Part shown: in pieces, positions 1-10,275 of the stretch
How the letters are laid out: each line of letters opens with the position of its first letter
Position numbering within the stretch: the stretch's first letter is position 1
Assembly (NCBI GenBank): GCA_039177555.1
Contig: JBCDFV010000016.1
Coordinates: 1 to 64,000, forward strand
Direction of reading: 5' to 3'
Source: JANQGH01 sp039177555
GTDB taxonomy: Bacteria > Pseudomonadota > Alphaproteobacteria > DSM-16000 > Inquilinaceae
DNA length: 64,000 nt
The notes under the pieces: generated by a model
Databases searched by the model: none
What the model was told of the DNA's origin: nothing
What the model saw: the letters and a program-made list of their open reading frames with translations, nothing else
Made by a program: the position numbers and the translations under genes

Positions 1-57
1 CAACAGACCTTCAATCCTCCGCCATTGAACGGCGCTGAGTTCGTAGCGTTTGGGCAT
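1..57 (-). CDS. IS5-family transposase, N-terminal fragment (runs off window)
   Basis: The reverse strand reads MPKRYELSAVQWRRIEGLL from an ATG at position 57 and stays open to the window edge. This matches the characteristic start of IS5-group transposases (RYEL..xQW..I..LL), the DNA-binding N-terminus of a DDE transposase. A second ATG lies directly upstream at 60, but the GGAGG at 64-68 is better spaced (6 nt) for the ATG at 57. Only 19 codons are visible, so the subgroup, integrity and terminal repeats cannot be judged. The element lies just downstream of bioY and is read in the same direction. Confidence 0.72.
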   Translation of the reverse strand, partial: MPKRYELSAVQWRRIEGLL

Positions 58-60
58 CAT

Positions 61-90
61 AGGCCTCCAGACCAGCAAATCTGGAAGCCT
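61..90 (-). promoter_or_regulatory. Inverted repeat hairpin covering the transposase ribosome-binding site
   Basis: Positions 61-71 and 80-90 form an 11-bp stem with one G-T wobble around an 8-nt loop. The left arm contains the GGAGG (64-68, minus strand) that serves the transposase start at 57. A transcript entering from bioY would carry the whole hairpin and hide this site. Several insertion sequences, such as IS10 and IS50, limit transposase translation from outside transcripts in this way. The structure is visible; the function is inferred. Confidence 0.5.
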
Positions 91-137
91 ATGAATCACA
101 CATCAAACCCAAACGGAATCCTGAATGTCGATTGATC

Positions 138-716
138 CTAGCGCGGCTTGACAACCTGCCAGCCTGCCGCGACCACCGCTGCCGCCAGGGCGAGTTTGAC
201 GATGTCGCCGAGAATGACATGGGCGAAGCCGTACTGGAACGCGGCCGGCACGCCGATCAGTGTCGACAACCATGTCAGGCCGCAGGCAAAGACGATCGCC
301 AGCGAGATCAAGAGAACGGCGCCGGTGCGAAGCACGCCGCGCCCGCCCCAGCGTTCGATCAGCCAGCCACCGACGGCCGCCGCGACCAGGAAGCCGATGA
401 GATATCCGCCCGTCGTGCCGGCGAAATAGGCCGGTCCGGCGGCGGTATAGGCGAACACCGGTACGCCGACAAATCCCTGCGCGAGGTACACACCGACCGC
501 ACCAAAGGCCAAGCGTCCGCCGAACGTGGCGATGATCAGCATCAGCGAAAAAGTCTGCATGGTCGTCGGCACAGGATAGAACGGGACCTGCACCTTGGCG
601 CCCACGGTCATCAGCAAACTGCCGAAGATGATCAGCGCGACCGCACGCAGCGCGTTCGCCCCGGCCGTGCCCTCGGGCCAGGCGGCCTCGACCAGTGTGC
701 CCTGATGAACTGACAT
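138..716 (-). CDS. bioY: Biotin transporter BioY
   Basis: A 192-residue integral membrane protein of the BioY family, the substrate-binding S component that takes up biotin alone or with an ECF energy-coupling module. About six hydrophobic segments are visible, with the family region KVQVPFYPVPTTMQTF (a loop before TM2) and glycine-rich membrane segments (FAGTTGGYLIGF). The start is placed at the ATG at 716, which has AGGGAG six bases upstream, rather than at an upstream ATG that would overlap parC. It follows parC by 62 bases on the same strand and may be the last gene of that run. No bioMN genes are in the window. Confidence 0.93.
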   Translation of the reverse strand: MSVHQGTLVEAAWPEGTAGANALRAVALIIFGSLLMTVGAKVQVPFYPVPTTMQTFSLMLIIATFGGRLAFGAVGVYLAQGFVGVPVFAYTAAGPAYFAGTTGGYLIGFLVAAAVGGWLIERWGGRGVLRTGAVLLISLAIVFACGLTWLSTLIGVPAAFQYGFAHVILGDIVKLALAAAVVAAGWQVVKPR

Positions 717-778
717 CAAACCCTCTCCCTTTGAACAAGTGGCGGTCAGACTATCGGCTGACGACGCCGAATCAAGAA

Positions 779-2986
779 TCAACGAAACCGGTTAGCCTTC
801 GGCAGCCCCTTCGCGGCCAGACGACCGGCGCCGGAACGCTTGCCGACATAGGCCATCAGATCCGCCTCCGTCAGGGTGCGGCGCCCCCAGGTAAGGCCCT
901 GCGCAGGGTCGAAGACCCGCACATCGGCCAGGCCGCCATCCTTATAGCGCTGCAGGATAACGCCCTTGCCGCGCGTCATGTCCGGCACCTCGTCTCGATC
1001 GAACACCAGCAGTTTGCGGTTCTCGCCCAAGACAGCGATCTTGTCGCCCACTGCCGGCACGCAGGCCTTGGCCTCTACGGCACCCTTCACGTTCAACACC
1101 TGCTTGCCGGACCGCGTCTGGGCGGCGACATCCGCCTGGGGCACGATAAAGCCGCGCCCATCGCTTGAGGCGACCAGCAGCTTGACCTCCGCATCGTGGC
1201 GCACCAGGGCGACGATATCGGCATCGTTGCCCAGATCGATCATCAGACGCACCGGCTCGCCAAAGCCGCGCCCGCGCGGCAGCTTGTCGCCGGCGAGCGT
1301 GTAGAATCGGCCGTTGGTGGCGAAGACCAACAGCTTGTCGGTGGTTTCGGCGTGGAGCACGAACCGGCCGCGATCACCGTCCTTGTACTTGACCTCCGCA
1401 TCGTGGTCCTGGTGGCCCTTGACCGCCCGGATCCAGCCCTTCTGCGACAGGTAGACGGTAATCGGCTCCTTCTCGACCAGGGTTTCCAACGCGATGATCG
1501 TCGCCGTCGGCGCCTCACCGACCGTGGTGCGCCGCCGCCCCAGTACGGTCTTGCGGCCGAACGCCTCGTCGACCTTGCCGATCTCGAAACGCAGCACGGT
1601 CCAGCGCCGCGCCTCGTCACCCAACAGGTCTTCCAGATCCGCCTGCTCGGCCGACAGCTCGTCATGTTCCTTGCGGATCTCGATCTCCTGTAGCTTGTGC
1701 AGGGCGCGCAGGCGCATGTTCAAGATCGCGTCGGCCTGGCTTTCGGTCAGGTCGAACCGGGCCATCAACTCCGCCTTCGGCTCGTCCTCGAACCGGATGA
1801 TGCGGATGACCTCGTCCAGGTTCAGATAGGCGACCAGATAGCCGGCAAGCACGTCCAGTCGCTGGGCGATCTTGGTCAGCCGATGGCGCGTCCGCCGTTC
1901 CAGCACCTCCAGGCGGTGGTCCAGGAAGGCGCGCAAGGCCTGCTTCAGCGACATCACCTTGGGCACCTGGTCGGCGTCCAGCACGTTCAGATTCAGCGGG
2001 GCACGGGATTCCAGGTCCGTCTGCCGGAACAACAGCTCCATTAACTGCTCTGGGTCGACGTTGCGGCTGCGCGGCACCAGGATGAGGCGCACATCGTCCG
2101 TCGATTCATCGCGGACGTCTTCCAACAGCGGCAGCTTGCGGGCGTTCAGCAAGTCGGCGATCTTCTCAATCAGGCGCGCCTTGGGCACCTGGTACGGGAT
2201 CTCGGTGACGACGATCTGGTACTGGCCCTGCTTCAGATCCTCCTTTTCCCAGCGCGCCCGCACCCGAAAGCTGCCGCGGCCGGTGGCATAGGCCTGGGCG
2301 ATAGCCTCCTTGCTTTCGACAAGAATGCCGCCCGTCGGAAAATCCGGCCCCTTGACATGCTTCAGCAGCGAGGCATCGGTGCAGTCCGGCTTATCGATCA
2401 GATGCATCAGGGCAGCACAAAGCTCGCCCGCATTGTGCGGCGGGATCGACGTCGCCATGCCGACCGCGATGCCTTGCGCGCCGTTGGCCAACAGGTTCGG
2501 GAAGGCGGCGGGCAGAACCACCGGCTCGCTGCCCTCGCCGTCATAGGTGTCGCGGAAGTCGACCGCGTCCTCGTCGATGCCGATCAAGAGGGCGTCGGCC
2601 ACATCGGTCAGCCGCGCCTCGGTGTAGCGCATGGCGGCGGCGTTGTCGCCGTCGATATTGCCGAAATTCCCCTGCCCGTCGATCAACGGATAGCGTTGGG
2701 CGAAGTCCTGAGCGAGGCGCACCAGCGCGTCGTAGACCGCCTGTTCGCCATGCGGGTGATACTTGCCGATCACGTCGCCGACCACGCGTGCGGACTTCTT
2801 CGGTGCCAGGTCCGGCGCCAGGCGCAGCTGGCGCATGGCGTACAGCAGCCGTCGGTGCACGGGCTTCAGCCCGTCGCGCACATCCGGCAGCGAACGGGAA
2901 ACGATCGTCGACAGCGCATAGGCGAGATAGCGTTCGCCAAGCGCGTCCGTTAGGGCAATGGGGAGAATGGTGGCCGAGTCGCTCAT
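779..2986 (-). CDS. parC: DNA topoisomerase IV subunit A (ParC)
   Basis: A 735-residue type IIA topoisomerase A subunit that with ParE unlinks daughter chromosomes. It has the GyrA/ParC N-terminal core ([14 protein letters not shown] at 38-51), the active-site tyrosine Y121 in AMRYTEARL, and a C-terminal region with degenerate beta-pinwheel blades. Length and the lack of the GyrA-box favour ParC over GyrA, and the position after recO is the usual alphaproteobacterial place for parC. The quinolone-determining segment reads [11 protein letters not shown], with Gln82 at the position of the serine in E. coli GyrA and ParC. The gene starts inside the end of recO (ATGA overlap), indicating translational coupling. 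Confidence 0.93.
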   Translation of the reverse strand: MSDSATILPIALTDALGERYLAYALSTIVSRSLPDVRDGLKPVHRRLLYAMRQLRLAPDLAPKKSARVVGDVIGKYHPHGEQAVYDALVRLAQDFAQRYPLIDGQGNFGNIDGDNAAAMRYTEARLTDVADALLIGIDEDAVDFRDTYDGEGSEPVVLPAAFPNLLANGAQGIAVGMATSIPPHNAGELCAALMHLIDKPDCTDASLLKHVKGPDFPTGGILVESKEAIAQAYATGRGSFRVRARWEKEDLKQGQYQIVVTEIPYQVPKARLIEKIADLLNARKLPLLEDVRDESTDDVRLILVPRSRNVDPEQLMELLFRQTDLESRAPLNLNVLDADQVPKVMSLKQALRAFLDHRLEVLERRTRHRLTKIAQRLDVLAGYLVAYLNLDEVIRIIRFEDEPKAELMARFDLTESQADAILNMRLRALHKLQEIEIRKEHDELSAEQADLEDLLGDEARRWTVLRFEIGKVDEAFGRKTVLGRRRTTVGEAPTATIIALETLVEKEPITVYLSQKGWIRAVKGHQDHDAEVKYKDGDRGRFVLHAETTDKLLVFATNGRFYTLAGDKLPRGRGFGEPVRLMIDLGNDADIVALVRHDAEVKLLVASSDGRGFIVPQADVAAQTRSGKQVLNVKGAVEAKACVPAVGDKIAVLGENRKLLVFDRDEVPDMTRGKGVILQRYKDGGLADVRVFDPAQGLTWGRRTLTEADLMAYVGKRSGAGRLAAKGLPKANRFR

Positions 2987-3717
2987 GCGTCCAGGCTACC
3001 AGATGTTGCGGCATATCGGCGATACCGTTCAACATAGCGCGGCCGGGCGGGCGGCACGGGCTGGTGCGACTGGCCGAACAAGTTGCGTTCGATGAAGTGG
3101 CCCGTGAGCGCAAGGCCCACCGCAATGGATGGCGGGTCCGCCTCCCCCTGCCCGATCAGAAAGCCGGGCAGCGCCAGCAGCCGATCGGCATACGGTTCCG
3201 CCGCCGACAGGCTGACGGCACGTCCGGTGCGCGGGCTGACGTACGCCAACTGGTCGTTCGACCCGGTCGCGGCACAGCGTTCCAGGTCCAGCCCGAAGCC
3301 GAGCGCGCGCAGCAATCCGATCTCCCACTGGACATAGGCCGCATCCCAATGGGGGCCGGGCAGCAGGTCCAGCAGGCTGGCCAACCCGGCATAGATGTTC
3401 GGATAGGCCGACCGTTCCGGCACCGCCTGTTCGACCAACCCGCACGCGGAGGCGAGCGCTGCCAGTCGCAACGGATCATCGATGACCAGGGCGGCGACAC
3501 TGGACGCCGGTTCCAGCGTGAAGGTCCCGAGATGCTCCGCCAGCCGCGCGCGCCAGTGGGCCGTCACGCGGGTGCCGGGCTGAAGCTGCGCGCGAATGCG
3601 CTGGCCGCGGACCAGGCCGGCATGCCGTCCGTGCTCACGGGTCATCAGCGCACAGATCGTGCCGGTCTCGCCATAGGGCCGGGCCGACAGGACGATGCCG
3701 TCATCACGCCATTCCAT
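2983..3717 (-). CDS. recO: DNA repair protein RecO
   Basis: A 244-residue RecO, which with RecR helps load RecA onto SSB-coated gaps and anneals single strands in RecF-pathway repair. The N-terminal OB-fold pattern ([25 protein letters not shown]) and the helical middle ending in [10 protein letters not shown] are typical. The usual C-terminal zinc-finger cysteines are largely absent; only one cysteine follows LDLERC, as in many alphaproteobacterial members. It sits 15 bases after era and overlaps parC by four bases. Confidence 0.92.
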   Translation of the reverse strand: MEWRDDGIVLSARPYGETGTICALMTREHGRHAGLVRGQRIRAQLQPGTRVTAHWRARLAEHLGTFTLEPASSVAALVIDDPLRLAALASACGLVEQAVPERSAYPNIYAGLASLLDLLPGPHWDAAYVQWEIGLLRALGFGLDLERCAATGSNDQLAYVSPRTGRAVSLSAAEPYADRLLALPGFLIGQGEADPPSIAVGLALTGHFIERNLFGQSHQPVPPARPRYVERYRRYAATSGSLDA

Positions 3718-3732
3718 CGCTCGCGCGCCCGG

Positions 3733-4653
3733 TCAGCCGTGATAGTTCAGGCCAAGGTCGCGATAGCGCGCCGGATCTTCCGTCCAGTTGCGGCGGACCT
3801 TAACGAACAGGGACAGGTGTACCGGGCATTCCATGATCTCGGCCAGTTCCAGCCGTGCATCCGTGCCGATCGCCTTTATCGTGCGGCCACCGGCGCCCAG
3901 CACGATGCCCTTCTGCCCGTCGCGTTCGACATAGACCACCTGGGCGATGCGCACGCTGCCATCGTCGCGCTGCTGCCATGCCTCGGTTTCGACCGCGACC
4001 GAATAGGGCAGTTCCTGATGCAGCCGGTTGAACAGCTTCTCCCGCGTGATCTCGGCGGCCAACAGGCGCATCGGCATGTCCGAGACCTGGTCTTCCGGGA
4101 ACAGCCACGGGCCCTCCGGCACGCGCGCGGCCAGATGCCGGACGAGGTCGTCGGTGCCGTCGCCGTTCAAGGCCGAGATCATGAAGATGTCGGTGAAAAC
4201 ATCGCTGGCGTTCAACGCCTCGGCCAACGAGAGAAGCTTCTCACGCCGGACCGCGTCGACCTTGTTCAGGATCAGCAGCCCCCGCCGCTCGTCCCCTTTC
4301 AGCCGATCGATGATCATCTCCGTGTCCGCGTCGATCGACCGTCGGCTGGCATCCACCAGAACGGCGACGATGTCCGCCTCGTCCGCGCCCTCCCACGCGG
4401 CGGACACCATGGACCTCTCAAGCCGGCGTTTGGCGGCGAAGATGCCGGGTGTGTCGACGAAGATCAGTTGGCTCTGGCCTTCCAACAGGATGCCCAGCAC
4501 ACGGGTCCGCGTCGTCTGCACCTTCGGCGACACGATGGCGACCTTCTGGCCGACAAGCCGGTTGATCAAGGTCGATTTGCCGGCGTTCGGCGCGCCGACA
4601 AGCGCGATGAAGCCGCAACGCGTGGGTGCGGTCTGGTCCTCTTCTTCAGCCAT
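3733..4653 (-). CDS. era: GTPase Era
   Basis: A 306-residue Era GTPase that binds the 3' end of 16S rRNA and checks 30S subunit maturation. Visible motifs are the P-loop GAPNAGKST (20-28), the G3 motif DTPG (67-70), the G4 motif NKVD (130-133), and a C-terminal KH domain with the GxxG-like segment GAGGRTIKAIG. Its start lies eight bases inside the 3' end of rnc, so the two are probably translationally coupled; rnc-era pairing is conserved across bacteria. Confidence 0.96.
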   Translation of the reverse strand: MAEEEDQTAPTRCGFIALVGAPNAGKSTLINRLVGQKVAIVSPKVQTTRTRVLGILLEGQSQLIFVDTPGIFAAKRRLERSMVSAAWEGADEADIVAVLVDASRRSIDADTEMIIDRLKGDERRGLLILNKVDAVRREKLLSLAEALNASDVFTDIFMISALNGDGTDDLVRHLAARVPEGPWLFPEDQVSDMPMRLLAAEITREKLFNRLHQELPYSVAVETEAWQQRDDGSVRIAQVVYVERDGQKGIVLGAGGRTIKAIGTDARLELAEIMECPVHLSLFVKVRRNWTEDPARYRDLGLNYHG

Positions 4654-5362
4654 CGTCCGCTCGGGTCAGATTGGCCAGCAAGGCCTCGGCGGCGAGCTTG
4701 GCGGCCTCGCGCTTGCTGGCCCCGTCGGCGGATGCCGGCGGCCAGCCGCGCACGCTGACCGTTACGGTGAAGGACGGCGCGTGGTCCGGCCCTTTGCGTC
4801 CGGTTGTTTCGTAGGATGGCAGCGGCAGGCCGCGTGCCTGCGCCCATTCCTGTAGGGCGGTCTTTGGGTCCTGCGGCGGCTTCAGGTGCTGTTCGACCAA
4901 ACCGTGCCATTGGGTGCGGATGAACCGGTCGGCAGCGTCCAGACCACCGTCGCGATAAAGCGCGCCGATCAGCGCCTCGCAGGCGTCGGCCAGAATTGCA
5001 TCCTTGTTGCGACCGCCGGCCCCCGCCTCCGCCTCGGACATCAGCACGAACTGCCCCAGGCTGAGGTTCTCTGCGACCCAGGCCAACGCCTCGCGCCGCA
5101 CCATGGCGACAAAGCGCTTGGCGATCTGGCCTTCATGCTCACGCGGATAGCGGTCGAGCAGCCACTGGGCGATGACCAGGGCCAGCACGCGATCGCCGAG
5201 GAATTCCAGCCGTTCGTAGCCGAACTTTGCACCGCTGCGCTCCGCCGGTTCGACGCTGGGATGGGTCATGGCCTCGCGCAGCAGCGCGCGGTCATGGAAG
5301 GAATAGCCGATCCGTTCGATCAGCGCGTCGGCGTGAAACTCGGTCGCGTCGGCGCCGTTCAA
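4646..5362 (-). CDS. rnc: Ribonuclease III
   Basis: A 238-residue double-strand-specific endoribonuclease for rRNA and mRNA processing. It has the signature ERLEFLGD (50-57), the second acidic cluster in DACEALIGAL, and a C-terminal dsRNA-binding domain ending ASKREAAKLAAEALL. The start is uncertain. The first ATG in frame (5425) would overlap lepB by 62 bases and add a non-conserved leader, whereas a TTG at 5360-5362 lies directly after the lepB stop and gives the family's usual N-terminus. I chose the TTG. The 3' end overlaps era by eight bases. Confidence 0.93.
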   Translation of the reverse strand: MNGADATEFHADALIERIGYSFHDRALLREAMTHPSVEPAERSGAKFGYERLEFLGDRVLALVIAQWLLDRYPREHEGQIAKRFVAMVRREALAWVAENLSLGQFVLMSEAEAGAGGRNKDAILADACEALIGALYRDGGLDAADRFIRTQWHGLVEQHLKPPQDPKTALQEWAQARGLPLPSYETTGRKGPDHAPSFTVTVSVRGWPPASADGASKREAAKLAAEALLANLTRADDG

Positions 5363-5363
5363 C

Positions 5364-6119
5364 CTAGTTGACCGCGTCGAAAATGCGGCTGACCCGCAAC
5401 GAGGTGGGCCAGTTCCAGACCTCAAAGAAGCTGGAATCCTCCAGGCTGAACCAGATCACCTCGGCCCGGCCGACCAGATTGTCGCCGGGCACATAGCCGA
5501 CCTGGGCCGGCTGACCGTTGCGGCCGGGTACGCGGCTGTCCAGGCTGCCGTCACGGTTGTCGCCCATGAAGAAATAGTGGTCTTCCGGCACGACATAGAC
5601 CGGCGTGTTGTCCAGCCCGGCGCTGTCGGACCGTTCGATGATGTTGTGCTCACGGCCGTTGGGCAGGGTCTCGATATACTGCTGGTACCGCACGCCGTTA
5701 TAGACGTAATCCTCGATCCGCTCGCGTTCGACCATCTCGCCATTGATGTACAGGCGGCCCTCGATCATCTGGATTTCATCGCCCGGCAGGCCGATCAGGC
5801 GCTTGATATAGTGCTCCGACGGGTTTGTCGGCAGCCGAAATACGATCACGTCGCCGCGGTCCGGATCGCTGGCGAAAATCCGGCCCTCGAACGCCGGAAT
5901 GCCGAACAGCAGCGTCTGGGCGCTGTAGCCGTAGGAAAACTTCGAGACGAACAGATAATCGCCAACCAGCAAGGTCGGCACCATCGAGCCGGTCGGAATG
6001 TTGAACGGCTCATAGAGAAAGGTGCGCACGCCCAGCGCGATCAGGACGGCGATGACGATCGTCTTGATCGTGCCGATGATGCCGCCGGATTTGCTCTTGG
6101 CGGAGGCCGAAGTGGTCAT
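5364..6119 (-). CDS. lepB: Signal peptidase I
   Basis: A 251-residue inner-membrane protease that removes Sec and Tat signal peptides. A single N-terminal membrane segment (about residues 13-34) precedes the catalytic serine S45 in PTGSMVPTL and the general-base lysine K106 in HYIKRLIGLPGDEI. The conserved box GDNRDGSLDSR follows (MGDNRD signature). It lies between acpS (55-base gap) and rnc, the usual alphaproteobacterial order. Confidence 0.96.
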   Translation of the reverse strand: MTTSASAKSKSGGIIGTIKTIVIAVLIALGVRTFLYEPFNIPTGSMVPTLLVGDYLFVSKFSYGYSAQTLLFGIPAFEGRIFASDPDRGDVIVFRLPTNPSEHYIKRLIGLPGDEIQMIEGRLYINGEMVERERIEDYVYNGVRYQQYIETLPNGREHNIIERSDSAGLDNTPVYVVPEDHYFFMGDNRDGSLDSRVPGRNGQPAQVGYVPGDNLVGRAEVIWFSLEDSSFFEVWNWPTSLRVSRIFDAVN

Positions 6120-6174
6120 GGGCTGTGCTGCTGAATTTCAGTTGGGGGGTGTATCGGCCTTGCGGCGTCGGAAA

Positions 6175-6597
6175 TCAAGCTTCTGTGGCGGGTTCGCTGG
6201 CGGCCGGCACCGCCGAAATGATCACGACGGCCTGGGCTTGCGGAAAATCGTCGGTGATCGTGAGGTGGATCTGGGCCGCCATGCCGTCCGGCACCATTTC
6301 GCTCAAGCGCCGTGCGGCACCGTTGGTCAAACGCATGGTCGGCTGGCCGCTGGGCAGGTTCACCACCCCCATGTCGCGCCAGAAGACACCACGCCTGAGG
6401 CCCGTGCCCAAGGCCTTGGAACAGGCCTCCTTGGCGGCAAACCGCTTGGCGTAACTGGCCGCGCGTAGGCGCCGGCGATCGGACTTGGCGCGCTCCAACT
6501 CGGTGAAGACACGGTCGGTGAAGCGCTGGCCAAACCGCTCCAGCGTGCGCTCGACCCGCCTGATGTCGATGATGTCGTTGCCGATGCCCAGGATCAT
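6175..6597 (-). CDS. acpS: Holo-[acyl-carrier-protein] synthase
   Basis: A 140-residue phosphopantetheinyl transferase that converts apo-ACP to holo-ACP for fatty acid synthesis. The metal-binding aspartate D8 is in GIGNDIIDI and the glutamate E57 in [14 protein letters not shown]. The start at 6597 is set by the conserved MILGIGNDI beginning; a longer reading would overlap rsh. It follows rsh by 16 bases. In many alphaproteobacteria pdxJ sits just upstream; here rsh takes that place and pdxJ is not in the window. Confidence 0.95.
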   Translation of the reverse strand: MILGIGNDIIDIRRVERTLERFGQRFTDRVFTELERAKSDRRRLRAASYAKRFAAKEACSKALGTGLRRGVFWRDMGVVNLPSGQPTMRLTNGAARRLSEMVPDGMAAQIHLTITDDFPQAQAVVIISAVPAASEPATEA

Positions 6598-6613
6598 GGC
6601 CGCGCCGCCCCGG

Positions 6614-8773
6614 TCAGCCGCTGCGCGCCCGGTCGACCCGCGAAATCTCGCGCGTCGCCCGCAGTGCGGCGATGATATTGGCCAGGTGTTTGACGTCGGC
6701 GACATCGATGTCGATCAGCATCTCGAAAAAGTCGGTGTTTCGGTTGGTGATCTTCAAGTTGGTGATGTTGCCGCCATTCTTGCCGATCACCGTGGTCAGA
6801 TTGCCCAGGCTGCCGGGCTCGTTGGCGATCACGGCATGGATACGGCCGACATGGTCGTCCGCCGCCCGGTCGTCCCAACTGACATCCAGCCAGCGTTCCG
6901 GCTGGTCGTAGAAGCTTTCCAGCGTCTCGCAGTCGATCGTGTGGATGGTGACACCCTTGCCCGTGGTGACGATGCCGACGATGCGGTCGCCGGGGATGGG
7001 GTGACAGCAGCGGGCGTAATGCACCGCCATGCCCGGGATCAGGCCCTTGATCGGGATCGAGGGATCGCCGGATTTGCGCGCTTGGCCGCGGGTCAGCGGA
7101 ATGACCTGGCCGCGCCGCTGCTCCTCCTGTTCCTTTTGCTGTTCGCTGCGGTGGCCGGGGAAGACCAGGTTGAAGACCTCGCGCGCCGGCGTGATGCCAG
7201 AACCGACATTGGCGTAGACGTCCTCGACAGCGTTCACTTTCAAGGTCTTAACGACGCCGGCGACGGCCTTCTCGGTGAACTCGTACCCCTCTTGCCGGAA
7301 CAGCTTTTGCAGCATGGCGCGGCCAAGCTCGGCATACTGGTCGCGCTGGCGCAGGCGGATGAACCGTCGGATGCGCGCGCGGGCCTTGCCGGTGACGGCA
7401 ATCCGCTCCCATTCCGGCGACGGGGTGGATGTCTTGGAGGTCAGGATTTCCACCTGGTCGCCATTCGACAGCGCCTCGCGCAAGGGCACCAACCGGCCGT
7501 TGATCTTCGCCCCGACGCAGGTGTCGCCGATCTCCGAATGGACGGCGTAGGCAAAATCGATCGGCGTTGCGCCCTGCGGCAGGTTGATCAGCGTGCCCTT
7601 GGGCGTGAAGCAGAAGACCTGGTCCTGAAACAGTTCCAGCTTCGTATGCTCCAGGAACTCGTCCGGCTTCGACGCATGTTCCATGATGTCCAGGAGTTCG
7701 CGCAGCCAGCGATACTGCGGGCCGTCGGTGATCGGCTCGCCGGACTTGTAGGACCAATGCGCCGCGACGCCCAGTTCGGCGACGCTGTGCATCTCATATG
7801 TGCGGATCTGGATCTCGATGCGCTGGCGATGCGGGCCGATGACGCCCGTGTGCAGCGACTGATAGCCGTTGGTCTTCGGCGTCGAGATATAGTCCTTGAA
7901 CCGGTTCGGCAGCGACGCGTAGTGGGCGTGGATCTCGCCCAAGGCCTGATAACACTCCGCCAGCGTATCGACATTGATACGGAACGCCATGATGTCCGAC
8001 AGTTGCTCGAACGCGATCGACTTGCGCTGCATCTTGCGCCAGATCGAGTATGGGCGTTTTTCGCGCCCGGACACCTCCGCCTTGATGCCGCCTTCCCGCA
8101 GCACGTCGCTCAACTCGCCGATAATGCGCGCGACCAGGTCGCCGCCTTCCTTGCGCAGGAAGGTCAGCCGCGCGTCGATGCCTTCGCGCGCCTCGGGGTG
8201 AAGCTGGTCGAAGGCCAGGTCCTCCAGCTCGTCCTGCATCTCGCCCATGCCGATGCGCTCGGCCAGCGGGGCGTAGATTTCCAGGGTTTCCCGGGCGATA
8301 CGGCGCCGCTTCTCCTCATTGTCGATGGCGTTCAGCGTGCGCATGTTGTGCAGGCGGTCCGCCAGCTTGACCAACAGAACACGAAGGTCCTTGGACATCG
8401 CCAGGACCAGCTTGCGGAAGTTCTCCGCCTGCTTGGACGCCGAGTCCTGCAGTTCCAACTGCGACAGCTTGGTCACGCCCTCGACCAGTTCGGCGATCTC
8501 GTCGCCGAATTGCTGTTCGATGTCGCCGCGGGTTGCCACGGTGTCCTCAACCGTGTCGTGCAGCAAACCGGTGACGATGGAGCCGCTGTCCAGCTTCATG
8601 CCGGCCAGAATGCCGGCAACCTCAAGCGGGTGCAGAAAGTATGGGTCGCCCGAGGCACGCTGCTGGGTGCCGTGGGCCTTCATGGAGAATACATAGGCGC
8701 GGTTGATCAGATCTTCGTCGGCCGATGGATCGTACCGCTTGACCGTCTCAATCAGCTCATACTGCCGGATCAT
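6614..8773 (-). CDS. rsh: Bifunctional (p)ppGpp synthetase/hydrolase (RelA/SpoT homologue)
   Basis: A 719-residue Rsh enzyme that makes and degrades the stringent-response alarmone (p)ppGpp. Order of domains: HD hydrolase with H48 and H72-D73 (LLHDTVEDT), synthetase with [18 protein letters not shown] and the catalytic glutamate in IEIQIRT, a TGS domain ([23 protein letters not shown]), and a C-terminal ACT domain. Both active sites look intact, so a two-way enzyme is likely. It is the only Rsh seen here and follows rpoZ by 94 bases, a conserved pairing. Confidence 0.95.
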   Translation of the reverse strand: MIRQYELIETVKRYDPSADEDLINRAYVFSMKAHGTQQRASGDPYFLHPLEVAGILAGMKLDSGSIVTGLLHDTVEDTVATRGDIEQQFGDEIAELVEGVTKLSQLELQDSASKQAENFRKLVLAMSKDLRVLLVKLADRLHNMRTLNAIDNEEKRRRIARETLEIYAPLAERIGMGEMQDELEDLAFDQLHPEAREGIDARLTFLRKEGGDLVARIIGELSDVLREGGIKAEVSGREKRPYSIWRKMQRKSIAFEQLSDIMAFRINVDTLAECYQALGEIHAHYASLPNRFKDYISTPKTNGYQSLHTGVIGPHRQRIEIQIRTYEMHSVAELGVAAHWSYKSGEPITDGPQYRWLRELLDIMEHASKPDEFLEHTKLELFQDQVFCFTPKGTLINLPQGATPIDFAYAVHSEIGDTCVGAKINGRLVPLREALSNGDQVEILTSKTSTPSPEWERIAVTGKARARIRRFIRLRQRDQYAELGRAMLQKLFRQEGYEFTEKAVAGVVKTLKVNAVEDVYANVGSGITPAREVFNLVFPGHRSEQQKEQEEQRRGQVIPLTRGQARKSGDPSIPIKGLIPGMAVHYARCCHPIPGDRIVGIVTTGKGVTIHTIDCETLESFYDQPERWLDVSWDDRAADDHVGRIHAVIANEPGSLGNLTTVIGKNGGNITNLKITNRNTDFFEMLIDIDVADVKHLANIIAALRATREISRVDRARSG

Positions 8774-8817
8774 CCATTTCCCTCGCCTCGCGGCCGGAGG
8801 AAACCGGCATGCCGACG

Positions 8818-8850
8818 GGCGCCTTAACCTACTTTACAACGTAAGGCGCC
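8818..8850 (-). repeat. Inverted repeat between rpoZ and rsh
   Basis: GGCGCCTTA at 8818-8826 and TAAGGCGCC at 8842-8850 form a perfect 9-bp stem with a 15-base loop, in the 94-base space between rpoZ and rsh. In the rpoZ-to-rsh transcript it would sit about 45 bases before the rsh start. There is no run of T after it, so an RNA stability or partial-termination element is likelier than a full terminator. Confidence 0.45.
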
Positions 8851-8867
8851 TAAACAGATGGAAAAGA

Positions 8868-9308
8868 TCAAATCTGTTCTTCGTTGACGTCCGGGTCGGC
8901 GTCCAGCTGGTCGCCGGCGGGCTCGTCATCGGCCGGCGGCTCGGCATCGGTCGCGATCTCGCTGGCGTCAGAGACATGGTCGGTGCCGGCGACAAGTTCG
9001 TTCTCCGCCTGAACGACCCCGGCCAGCTCTTCCTCGCCGGCCATGAATTCGATGATCTCTTCTTCCGGCTCGTCTTCCATGCTGATGAACTTCTGGTGCC
9101 CGCGGATTAAGTTTTCCTTCAGACTGTCCAGTTCGACGGTCTCGTCGGCAATCTCGCGCAGCGCAACGACCGGGTTCTTGTCGTTGTCGCGCTCGACGGT
9201 CAGCTCTTCACCGGCGGTAATGTTGCGGGCCCGCTGGCCGGCAAACATGACGAGGTCAAATCGATTAGGGACCTTCTCAACACAGTCTTCAACAGTAACG
9301 CGCGCCAT
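8868..9308 (-). CDS. rpoZ: RNA polymerase omega subunit
   Basis: A 146-residue omega subunit that helps assemble and stabilise RNA polymerase. The N-terminal core ([20 protein letters not shown], then [28 protein letters not shown]) is canonical. From about residue 75 to the end there is a strongly acidic tail rich in Glu and Asp ([29 protein letters not shown]) with almost no basic residues. Alphaproteobacterial omegas often carry some acidic extension, and this one is about as long as the folded core. Confidence 0.95.
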   Translation of the reverse strand: MARVTVEDCVEKVPNRFDLVMFAGQRARNITAGEELTVERDNDKNPVVALREIADETVELDSLKENLIRGHQKFISMEDEPEEEIIEFMAGEEELAGVVQAENELVAGTDHVSDASEIATDAEPPADDEPAGDQLDADPDVNEEQI

Positions 9309-9624
9309 GGGCGATTATGCTCCAAATGCAATCATGTGGCCGGAAGGCGCGGAATATAGGCATGCGGCCCGCCGGACGCAAGGCCGCACCGGCATAGCGG
9401 ATATGAGCCTTTGAATAGGGCTGGCGCTTTCTTTCGGAACCGATTACATGGATGATCATACGAAAGATCGCTTGCGATTCCGGCGGGAATCAATGGTTGA
9501 GATAGTATATCTCGGGGCCGCTTCAACTAATTCGTTGCGCTGTGAAGACGCCGCCCTATCGAAGGCGATTTTGAATTGAACTGCTAAGTTTCCGTCGAAA
9601 AAGGCGGATTGGGAAGGTTTCTGG
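9309..9624. other. Gene-free divergent spacer between rpoZ and the NYN gene
   Basis: This 316-base stretch separates two genes transcribed away from each other and is the most AT-rich part of the first 10 kb, so it should hold both promoters. It includes a short dyad GAGATA-gta-TATCTC at 9499-9513, which could be an operator or the edge of a promoter. The NYN gene has GGGAAGG about ten bases before its ATG. I see no convincing gene or RNA here. Confidence 0.5.
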
Positions 9625-10245
9625 ATGATTTTCTACAAGGAAGAACGTCTGGCGATTTTTATTGACGGCGCCAACCTCTATGCCACGGCCAGGGCCCTCA
9701 ATTTCGATATCGACTATCGGCGCCTCTTGTCCATGTTCGCCAAGAAGGGGCGTTTGATCCGGGCCTTTTACTACACCACCATGTTCGAGGATCAGGAGTA
9801 TTCGCCGTTACGGCCGCTGGTCGACTGGCTGGACTATAACGGCTTCACCATGGTTACCAAGCCGATCCGCGAATACACCGACAGCCAGGGCCGCCGGAAG
9901 GTGAAGGGGTCGATCGACATCGACCTGGCCATCGATGCGCTGGAGATTGCCGACAAGGTTGACCACATTCTGCTGTTCACCGGCGACGGCGACTTCAAAC
10001 GGTTGGTCGAGGCGCTGCAGCGCCGCGGTGTCCGGGTAACCGTGGTCAGCACGATCAAGGCCCAGCCGCCGATGGTCTCCGACGATCTGCGCCGGCTGGC
10101 CGACAATTTCATCGAATTGCAGGATCTGGCCCCGCATATCGAGCGCGAAGGCGGTCCGAACGCCAACCGCGCGCCCGAGGATGACGAGGACGATCAGTAC
10201 GAGCAGGAGTACGAACAGGCGATGGCGCATTTGCGCTCCGCCTGA
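9625..10245 (+). CDS. NYN-domain protein (LabA/DUF88 family)
   Basis: A 206-residue PIN-like NYN domain protein of the LabA/DUF88 family, predicted to bind or cut RNA with a metal ion. The acidic pocket is intact: D14 in IFIDGANLY, D98 and D100 in GSIDIDLAID, and D121 and D123 in LFTGDGDF. A short acidic, low-complexity tail (PEDDEDDQYEQEYEQ) follows the domain. The start has GGGAAGG upstream. The substrate of this bacterial subgroup is not established. Confidence 0.9.
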   Translation: MIFYKEERLAIFIDGANLYATARALNFDIDYRRLLSMFAKKGRLIRAFYYTTMFEDQEYSPLRPLVDWLDYNGFTMVTKPIREYTDSQGRRKVKGSIDIDLAIDALEIADKVDHILLFTGDGDFKRLVEALQRRGVRVTVVSTIKAQPPMVSDDLRRLADNFIELQDLAPHIEREGGPNANRAPEDDEDDQYEQEYEQAMAHLRSA

Positions 10246-10275
10246 GCACGCAGCCTGCGAGATCTGACGTTTCGC